64,000 bases of DNA from positions 62,001 through 126,000 of the forward strand of contig JANDLV010000002.1 of the NCBI GenBank assembly GCA_024330185.1, in the 5' to 3' direction. Under the pieces are notes generated by a model that did no database searches, was not told the origin of the DNA, and saw only the letters and a program-made list of their open reading frames with translations. The DNA is from Candidatus Siliceabacter maunaloa. GTDB lineage: Bacteria; Actinomycetota; Thermoleophilia; Solirubrobacterales; Solirubrobacteraceae. Made by a program: the position numbers and the translations under genes. Of this stretch, positions 58,153 through 64,000 are shown piece after piece (the first letter of the stretch is position 1; every line of letters starts with the position of its first letter).

Positions 58153-61103
58153 CAGCGGTTGCGCCCGTGGCGACGCGAGCGGCGGCTGGCGGCGCCACCC
58201 TTGAGCTGCTTCTTCTCCCGGCCGGGCATGACGACCTCGTCGGGCGAGAGGTCGCGCCCGCGGGAGCCGCGCTGGGCGCCCTCGTCGCCGTCGCCCTCCT
58301 CCTCGTCGGCGTCACCCCCCTGCTGGCTACGCGCCACCGTCGCCGTGCTCGTGCGTGTCCGCTCGTCCTCGCTGTCGCGCATCATCTGCTGCCACTCGGA
58401 CTGGGAGACGCCCTGCTGGGGATCGTCGGGCGTGGTCAGCCGGCGGCGGCGCTCCTCGCTGGTCTCCTGGCGCGGCGCGACCTCGGCCGCCTCGCCGCCG
58501 ACCGTCGCCGTCGGGTAGGCGGGCACGTGCCCGAACTCCTGCACGAGGCGCGCGCGGCGGCGGCGGTAGATGGGCTCGCGGTCCTTCCAGGCGGTGAGCA
58601 CCGGGCCGGCGATGAAGACCGAGGAGTACGTGCCCGAAGCCGTGCCGATGATCAACGCCAGGGCGAAGTCGCGCAGGGTCTCACCCCCGAAGAAGAACAG
58701 CGCGAGCACCGGCAGCAGGGTGCAGAACGAGGTGTTCAGCGACCGCACGATGACCTCTGACAGCGAGCGGTTCATGATCTGCGAGAACGTGGCCCGCGGG
58801 AGGCGCGGCGTGTTCTCTCGCACGCGGTCGAACACGATGATCGTGTCGTAGAGCGAGAACCCCAGGATGGTCAGCAGGGCTGCGACCGTCGCGGTCGACA
58901 CCTCCGCGCCCAGCAGCGCGTACACGCCGGCCGTGATGAGCAGGTCGTGCATGATCGCGATGAGGATCGGCACCGCGACCTTCCACTCGAAGCGCAGCGC
59001 GATGTAGGCGGAGATGACCAGCAGCGACCCGATGACCGCGTAGATGGCCCCCTGGGCCACCGACTGGCCGAAGCTCGGGCCGATCGACGTCGCCGAGTAG
59101 GTCTCGCCGCCGCCGAAGGCCTCGTCCAGCGCCCCGTTGATCTCCTCGATCTGCGCGGGCTCCAGCGCCTCGGTGGCGATCAGCACGGTGTTGGGCGGCG
59201 TGCCGGGGCCCGTGACCTCCTGGACCTCGGCGTCGGCCAGCCCGGCCTCGGACAGCACGCCGCGGATCTCGTCCTCGCCGGCCGCCTGCTCCAGCGAGGC
59301 CCGTACCTGGGTGCCCGACTCGAAGTCGATGCTGAAGTCGATTCCCTGCCCGCCGATGGCCAGCGCGCCGATCACGAGGATCAGGCCCGAGGCGGAGAAG
59401 AACCACTTCGACCTGCCCATGAAGTCGAACGTGATGGGCCGCTTGGGCTTGCCCGCCCCCAGCGCGTTCTTGGAGCGCATGAACTTGGCGCGGGCGGTCG
59501 TGCCGATGATGGCCTGGGTGAACAGGACCGCCGTGAAGAACGAGACGATCGTGCCCAGGCCCAGCGTGAGCGCGAAGCCGCGCACGCCCGACGTGGCCAG
59601 GACGAACAGGATGAAGGCCACCAACACCGTGACGACGTTGGCGTCGATGATGGTCGTCAGGCCCTTCTTGTAGCCCGCCGCCAGTCCGGCGGCCACCGAT
59701 CTGCCACCGCGGATCTCCTCCTTGACCCGTTCGAAGATGACGATGTTGGCGTCGGCCGCGACGCCCAGGGTCAGGATCAGGCCCGCGATGCCCGGCAGCG
59801 TCAGCGTCACCGGGATCAGCTTCATCAGCGCGAAGAAGTAGAGCCCGTAGACGAACAGCGCGGCGACGGCGATCACGCCCAGCACGCGGTAGAAGAGCAT
59901 GAGCGCCAGCGCGACGATCGCGAAGCCCGCGACGCCCGCGACTACGCCCTGGCGCAGCGACTCCGCGCCCAGGGTGGCCGAGATCTGATTCTGGGAGATC
60001 AGCTCCAGGTCGACGGGCAGCGCGCCGGTCTGCAGCACGCTGGCCAGGTCCTGCGCGCCCTGGATGTCGAAGCCCCCGCTGATCTGCGCGCCGGTGCGCC
60101 CGTCGATGCCGTCGGGGTTCTCCTGGTAGTCGATCTGCGGGACCGAGATGAGCGCGTTGTCCAGCACGATCGCGAAGTGCTGGTTGGAGGCGTCCGGCGG
60201 CTGGCCGGGCAGGCGGTTGGCAAGGCCGCGCTGGGAGATCTCGCTGGTGACCGCCTCCCACTGCGTTCGTCCCTCGTCGGTGAACTCGAAGGTGACGATG
60301 GGCTGGCCGGTGCCCCCCGGCGAGGTGTCGCTGTTCTGCTCGGGGCTCTCGATGTCGGTGCCACGCAGCGCCGGGTCGTCACGCAGGACGTAGTAGCGCT
60401 CGACCTCGTCGGCGTCCACGTTCTCGGGCGCCTGCGCGCGCAGGATGACCACCCCGGGCGGGATCTCCTCGATCCGCACGTCGGCGGGAAGCTGCTCGGG
60501 CACCTGCTCGTCCTCGAAGAGCTCCTCGCGCACGGGCTCTGGCCCTTCCAGGACCTCGCGCTCCCGCGTGTTGACCAGGTAGAACAGGCCCTCGTGGGTG
60601 TTGTCGCCGTCGACCTCGGGCTCGACGCCCTTGGCCCGCTGCACCGCGCCGTAGAGCTCGACGGCGTCGGCGATGCCACCCGCGGCCTGCCCGCCGGTGA
60701 CCGTGGGGTCCTGGGAGCCCACCGAGCCGTCGGGCCCGACGACGCTGGCCTCCCAGTCGTAGAAGTAGAGCTGGGCGACGCGGCCGACCTGGTCGGCGGC
60801 CCGTTCCGTGTCACCCACGCCGGGCAGGGACACGTTGAGCTGGTCGCCGCCCGAGCGCTGGATCTCCGGCTCGTCGACGCCCAGGGCGTCGATGCGGTCG
60901 CGGATGACCTCGATGGCCCGTTCGATGGCCTCCTCCTCCAGGACGGGCTCCTGGGGCGTGGGCGTGGCCTCGTAGACCAGCGAGACACCGCCCTCGAGGT
61001 CCAGGCCCAGTTGTGTCTCCTTGGTGGCGACCACCACGCCCGAGCCCAGCAGGAGGCCGAAGACGATGAGGAGGATGAAGAGGTTGCGCCGGCGGTCGGT
61101 CAT
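58152..61103 (-). CDS. secDF: SecD-SecF fusion protein
   Basis: A 983-residue fused export component that uses proton-motive force to help SecYEG release translocated proteins. SecD half: LGLDLEGGVSLVYEA, P1 periplasmic domain, then FERVKEEIRGG-type late motif. SecF half from about residue 565: RSKWFFSASGLILVIGALA, IDFESGTQVRASL and IIVFDRVRENTPR. Twelve membrane helices are expected. The C-terminal 130 or so residues are a hydrophilic basic extension ending SRRSRRHGRNR. Separate SecD and SecF are common elsewhere; here they are one chain. Confidence 0.95.
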   Translation of the reverse strand: MTDRRRNLFILLIVFGLLLGSGVVVATKETQLGLDLEGGVSLVYEATPTPQEPVLEEEAIERAIEVIRDRIDALGVDEPEIQRSGGDQLNVSLPGVGDTERAADQVGRVAQLYFYDWEASVVGPDGSVGSQDPTVTGGQAAGGIADAVELYGAVQRAKGVEPEVDGDNTHEGLFYLVNTREREVLEGPEPVREELFEDEQVPEQLPADVRIEEIPPGVVILRAQAPENVDADEVERYYVLRDDPALRGTDIESPEQNSDTSPGGTGQPIVTFEFTDEGRTQWEAVTSEISQRGLANRLPGQPPDASNQHFAIVLDNALISVPQIDYQENPDGIDGRTGAQISGGFDIQGAQDLASVLQTGALPVDLELISQNQISATLGAESLRQGVVAGVAGFAIVALALMLFYRVLGVIAVAALFVYGLYFFALMKLIPVTLTLPGIAGLILTLGVAADANIVIFERVKEEIRGGRSVAAGLAAGYKKGLTTIIDANVVTVLVAFILFVLATSGVRGFALTLGLGTIVSFFTAVLFTQAIIGTTARAKFMRSKNALGAGKPKRPITFDFMGRSKWFFSASGLILVIGALAIGGQGIDFSIDFESGTQVRASLEQAAGEDEIRGVLSEAGLADAEVQEVTGPGTPPNTVLIATEALEPAQIEEINGALDEAFGGGETYSATSIGPSFGQSVAQGAIYAVIGSLLVISAYIALRFEWKVAVPILIAIMHDLLITAGVYALLGAEVSTATVAALLTILGFSLYDTIIVFDRVRENTPRLPRATFSQIMNRSLSEVIVRSLNTSFCTLLPVLALFFFGGETLRDFALALIIGTASGTYSSVFIAGPVLTAWKDREPIYRRRRARLVQEFGHVPAYPTATVGGEAAEVAPRQETSEERRRRLTTPDDPQQGVSQSEWQQMMRDSEDERTRTSTATVARSQQGGDADEEEGDGDEGAQRGSRGRDLSPDEVVMPGREKKQLKGGAASRRSRRHGRNR

Positions 61104-61107
61104 GGGG

Positions 61108-61554
61108 TCACTTGGACGGCGTGAGGATCACCAGCATCCCGCCGTCCTCGTCGTAGGCGGGGAAGAGGTCCGCGGTGGCCCGCGCGGGGAGGTCGCCCTC
61201 GGCGTTGACCTCCACGGGCTTGCGCATCGCCCGCACCCCCCACTCGAGCACGGTGCCGACGTGATCCGATCCGTCGTCGAAGCGTAGCCCGAGCACCTCG
61301 GCAACCGGACGGCCGATGACCCGCTCGTCGTCCAGACCGGTCAGCTCGAACGAGCCGCGCCCGCAGCTTATGACCCGCCCCTGCTGGTCGCAGGCGAAGA
61401 ACGCGGCGTCCGGAGCCGGGTAGTAGTCGTCCAGCATCTCGAAGAGGAACCCGAAGCCACAGCGCGCGCAGCCCTTGGCGCGGGTGGTGAACCCGGCGTG
61501 GCGATCGGTGTGCTCACTGCGGTGGCCGCAGTTGGGGCAGATGAAGAGGGGCAC
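61108..61554 (-). CDS. Zinc-ribbon PAS-domain protein
   Basis: 148 residues. An N-terminal zinc ribbon (CPNCGHRSEH and CARCGFGF) is followed by a PAS-like domain (FACDQQGRVISCGRGSFELTG, VIGRPVAEVLGL). It could be a small sensor or an adaptor; no output domain is present. It sits 17 bp after ruvB and 4 bp before secDF, so it is part of that transcript. The GTG at 61554 is chosen; no Shine-Dalgarno is clear. Confidence 0.75.
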   Translation of the reverse strand: MPLFICPNCGHRSEHTDRHAGFTTRAKGCARCGFGFLFEMLDDYYPAPDAAFFACDQQGRVISCGRGSFELTGLDDERVIGRPVAEVLGLRFDDGSDHVGTVLEWGVRAMRKPVEVNAEGDLPARATADLFPAYDEDGGMLVILTPSK

Positions 61555-61571
61555 CTTCGGGGAAGGGTAGG

Positions 61572-62588
61572 TCAGAACAGCGGCTCGGCAGCGGCGGGCG
61601 CGGGCAGCCCGAGGAGCGCGAACGCGCGCGGCGTCGCGGCCCGCCCGCGGGGGGTGCGCTTGAGGAAACCCTGCTGGAGGAGGTAGGGCTCGTAGACGTC
61701 CTCGATGGTGTCGGCCTCCTCGCCCACGGCGACGGCGAGGGTCGACAGCCCCACGGGCCCGCCGCCGAAGCGTGCGCAGATCGCGCGGAGCAGCTCGCGG
61801 TCCAGGCGATCCAGGCCGTGGTCGTCGATGTCCAGCAGCGCGAGGGCGTGCTGGGCCGCCTGCGCGGTGATGACGCCCTCGGCGCGGACCTCGGCGAAGT
61901 CGCGCGCCCGGCGCAGGAGGCGGTTGGCCACGCGCGGGGTGCCGCGGCTGCGCGCGGCGATGGCCTGCGCGCCCGCCTCGTCGATGGCGATGTCCAGGAT
62001 CTCCGCCGAGCGGCGCACGATCTCGGCCAGGTCACCGGCGTCGTAGGGCTCCAGGCGGTGCTGGAGCCCGAAGCGGTCGCGCAGCGGGGTGGTCAACAGG
62101 CCTGCGCGGGTGGTGGCGCCCACCAGCGTGAAGGGCGGCAGGTCGAGGGTGACGACGCGCGCGCCGGCGCCCTGGCCGACGGTGATGGGCAGCCGGCGGT
62201 CCTCCATGGCCGGGTAGAAGGTCTCCTCCAGCGCGCGCGGGAGGCGGTGGATCTCGTCCACGAAGAACACGCTGCGCGGCTCGAGTGCGGTCAGGAAGGC
62301 GGCGACGTCGCCCTTGCGCTCCAGCGCCGGCCCGGCGGTCTGCACGAAGGGCACCTCGAGCTCGGCCGCGACGATCTGGGCCAGGCTCGTCTTTCCCAGG
62401 CCGGGCGGCCCGGCCAGGAGGAGGTGGTCCAGCGCCTCGCCCCGCCGCGACGCGGCCTCCAGCGAGACCAGGAGCTGATCGCGCAGGTGGTGCTGGCCGA
62501 CGAAGTCCTCCAGGAGCTTGGGGCGCAGCGAGCGGTCGAGCTCGTCCTCGGGGGTGAGGACGGGCGTCTGGATGCGCTCGTCGCTCAC
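61572..62588 (-). CDS. ruvB: Holliday-junction helicase RuvB
   Basis: A 338-residue AAA+ motor for branch migration. [19 protein letters not shown] is Walker [12 protein letters not shown] Walker [21 protein letters not shown] the sensor-1 region, and [19 protein letters not shown] the sensor-2 helix. A C-terminal winged helix ([20 protein letters not shown]) binds DNA. The GTG at 62588 is 46 bp after ruvA. Confidence 0.97.
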   Translation of the reverse strand: MSDERIQTPVLTPEDELDRSLRPKLLEDFVGQHHLRDQLLVSLEAASRRGEALDHLLLAGPPGLGKTSLAQIVAAELEVPFVQTAGPALERKGDVAAFLTALEPRSVFFVDEIHRLPRALEETFYPAMEDRRLPITVGQGAGARVVTLDLPPFTLVGATTRAGLLTTPLRDRFGLQHRLEPYDAGDLAEIVRRSAEILDIAIDEAGAQAIAARSRGTPRVANRLLRRARDFAEVRAEGVITAQAAQHALALLDIDDHGLDRLDRELLRAICARFGGGPVGLSTLAVAVGEEADTIEDVYEPYLLQQGFLKRTPRGRAATPRAFALLGLPAPAAAEPLF

Positions 62589-62634
62589 GAGGTCGCGCCT
62601 CCGCCGGGGCGTGGCCGCTGCGCCCTCGCGTGAC

Positions 62635-63228
62635 TCACCGGCGCGCCTCGCGCAGCGCGGCGGCCAGCAGCTCCTCGGTCGTGGCGCCCCGGGCGGCGGC
62701 GAGCAGGCGCTCGGCCTCGCGCGGGTCGTAGCCCAGCTCGAGCAGGGCCGCGCGGGTCAGCGCGCGCGGGTCGTCGGCGCGCGTGACGACGATCTCCGGG
62801 TGGGTGGGGTCGATTCCGCCGGCGCTCGCCCCGACCTTCTCGCGCAGCTCGACCACGATGCGCTCCGCGGTGCGCTTGCCGATGCCGGGTACCGCCTGCA
62901 GGCGGGCAGTGTCGCCCGCGGCCAGGGCGGCGACCAGCTCGCGTGGCGTGCCGCCGCCCAGCACGGCAAGGGCCATCTTGGGCCCGACGGCCTGGACGCC
63001 CACGAGCAGGAGGAACAGGTCACGCTCCTCCTCGGTGGCGAAGCCGAACAGGGCCAGCGCATCGTCGCGCACCACGAGGTGGGTGTGCAGCACCACCGCG
63101 TTGCCCACTGCGGGGACCTGGCGCAGGGTCTCGGCCGAGACGGCCAGGCGGTAGCCGACGCCGTTGACGTCCACCACGACGTGGTCGGCGCGGCGCACCG
63201 CGACCTCGCCGCGCACCAGGGCGATCAC
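62635..63228 (-). CDS. ruvA: Holliday-junction recognition protein RuvA
   Basis: 197 residues. An OB-fold N-terminus ([24 protein letters not shown]), helix-hairpin-helix motifs ([38 protein letters not shown]) and a C-terminal RuvB-binding domain. The GTG at 63228 overlaps the ruvC stop (GTGA), giving the usual ruvC-A-B order. Confidence 0.97.
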   Translation of the reverse strand: MIALVRGEVAVRRADHVVVDVNGVGYRLAVSAETLRQVPAVGNAVVLHTHLVVRDDALALFGFATEEERDLFLLLVGVQAVGPKMALAVLGGGTPRELVAALAAGDTARLQAVPGIGKRTAERIVVELREKVGASAGGIDPTHPEIVVTRADDPRALTRAALLELGYDPREAERLLAAARGATTEELLAAALREARR

Positions 63229-63812
63229 GGAGTACCCACCGTCGCGCGGGGCGCGGCGTGCGGGGCCCCGCCACCGGCGCGGGGCGCGGCGCGCGGGGCG
63301 CGGCCCCCGGCCCGCTCCACCGCGGCGGCCATGGGCGCCTGCTGGGCGTGGCACACGGCGACGGCCAGCGCGTCGGCCGCGTGGTCGGGGCGCGGCGGCT
63401 CGGGCAGGGCCAGGAGGGCGGCGACCATCCGCGCGACCTGGTCCTTGGCCGCCCGCCCGCTTCCGCACACCGCCCCCTTGATCTGCTGGGGCGTGTAGGA
63501 GAAGCAGTCGATGCCCCGCTGGCCGGCGGCCAGGAGCGCCACGCCGCGGGCCTGGCCGACCGCGAAGGCGGTGCGCACGTTCTGGCCGAAGAAGAGGTCC
63601 TCGATGGCCAGCGCGTCGGCGCCGTGCTCGTCCAGCAGGTCGATCACCTGTCCGTGTATCGCGGCCAGGCGCCGCTCGGGCGCCAGCCCGGCGTCGGTGC
63701 GCACGACACCACCGTCCAGCGCGACCAGGCGTCCGCCCTCGCGGCGCACCACGCCGAAGCCCGTGTTGGCGGTGCCGGGGTCGATGCCGAGGACGATCAC
63801 CACCGTCGTCAT
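63225..63812 (-). CDS. ruvC: Holliday-junction resolvase RuvC
   Basis: A 195-residue endonuclease that cuts symmetric Holliday junctions. Acidic site residues are in VLGIDPGTANTGFGV, LAIEDLFFGQNVRTA and DHAADALAVAVCHAQ, and YTPQQIKGAVCGSGRAAKDQV is the conserved helix-turn segment. The last 30 or so residues are an Ala/Pro/Arg/Gly-rich extension. The ATG at 63812 is preferred over an ORF running to 63917 because the fold begins at once. Confidence 0.95.
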   Translation of the reverse strand: MTTVVIVLGIDPGTANTGFGVVRREGGRLVALDGGVVRTDAGLAPERRLAAIHGQVIDLLDEHGADALAIEDLFFGQNVRTAFAVGQARGVALLAAGQRGIDCFSYTPQQIKGAVCGSGRAAKDQVARMVAALLALPEPPRPDHAADALAVAVCHAQQAPMAAAVERAGGRAPRAAPRAGGGAPHAAPRATVGTP

Positions 63813-63920
63813 TCTGCGTGGTGGGCCGGACGCCTCCCCGGGCGGGCGTGGTGAAGGGCGGCTGGCATCAGCTGAGGGCTGCCCGCAAAGACCCGGCCGT
63901 ACTGCGGGGGCGACCACTAC

Positions 63921-63926
63921 TAGGAT
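63921..63926 (+). promoter_or_regulatory. -10-like TAGGAT before the gene at the window end
   Basis: Ends 9 nt before the GTG at 63936, the leaderless spacing. Confidence 0.35.
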
Positions 63927-63935
63927 CCTGCGCTC

Positions 63936-64000
63936 GTGAGCCCGGCCCGCAAGCTCCTGGACGCGATTCGCGTCGTCGCCGTCCTGGACGCCCTCCTGCT
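63936..64000 (+). CDS. Start of an unknown gene (cut by window edge)
   Basis: GTG then MSPARKLLDAIRVVAVLDALL to the window end. The hydrophobic run suggests the first membrane helix, and the VVAV-x-DALL pattern is reminiscent of DUF3817-type small membrane proteins, but too little is present to assign it. Confidence 0.4.
   Translation, partial: MSPARKLLDAIRVVAVLDALL

Noticed and set aside
1-64000. tRNA, rRNA, prophage or insertion-sequence genes
   Set aside because: No tRNA-like cloverleaf, rRNA stretch, transposase or phage structural gene was recognised, and the intergenic gaps are mostly under 200 bp.

Overview
The window is very GC-rich, tightly packed bacterial chromosome. Gene content points to an actinobacterium, most likely of the class Thermoleophilia (Solirubrobacterales-like): a fused SecDF, an Rpf-type cell-wall lytic protein, a DUF839/PhoX phosphatase, a bifunctional Rel protein, many GTG starts, and many GTGA/ATGA stop-start overlaps. 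This placement is inferred from gene content; no rRNA or tRNA gene is present to confirm it. I see no prophage, insertion sequence or CRISPR array.

Layout. 1-8.4 kb: the 5' end of a cysteine synthase gene, a GGDEF-EAL protein, a secreted beta-propeller, an Rrf2 regulator, a VanZ-like protein, an HDOD-LuxR regulator, gltX and endonuclease IV. 8.4-16 kb: dnaE, a coiled-coil protein with a putative SCP2-like C-terminus preceded by a 48-residue membrane peptide, and argG. 16-22 kb: accessory segment with a DUF234-type ATPase under an AT-rich promoter, small ORFs, and a three-gene operon of a membrane coiled-coil protein, an N6-adenine methyltransferase and a BsuBI/PstI-type endonuclease. 22-30.7 kb: one long operon, rRNA methyltransferase-pheS-pheT-argC-argJ-argB-argD. 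30.7-35.7 kb: thrS-infC-rpmI-rplT, ended by a strong terminator, but with a methyltransferase gene and a broken RDD gene inserted between infC and rpmI. 35.8-47.6 kb: Rpf-like protein, second methyltransferase paralogue, PhoX, class V aminotransferase, SDR and MFS genes, CmoB-like methyltransferase, lipid kinase, peptidoglycan amidase, NhaA. 47.7-51 kb: cation antiporter operon. 51.2-57.7 kb: recJ, rel and a two-component pair whose kinase gene is frameshifted. 57.8-63.8 kb: ruvC-ruvA-ruvB, a zinc-ribbon PAS protein, secDF and a small membrane protein. The last 65 bases begin another gene.

Cross-cutting signals. At least fifteen starts (including cysteine synthase, gltX, dnaE, argG, thrS and recJ) lie 6-10 nt downstream of a TANNNT hexamer and mostly without a Shine-Dalgarno sequence, which suggests leaderless transcription. 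A family of about 45-bp palindromic repeats occurs at 4586-4675 (two units inside vanZ), 5808-5853, 35675-35691 and 36564-36611. The most striking non-coding feature is a 162-nt inverted-repeat element (32807-32968) just after infC. In RNA read in the direction of the operon it can fold into nested stems of 27 and 16 bp, and all five departures from perfect complementarity become G-U pairs on that strand only. Its 3' arm covers the probable start of the inserted methyltransferase. The membrane coiled-coil/restriction-modification operon and this RNA element are the best candidates for undescribed biology.
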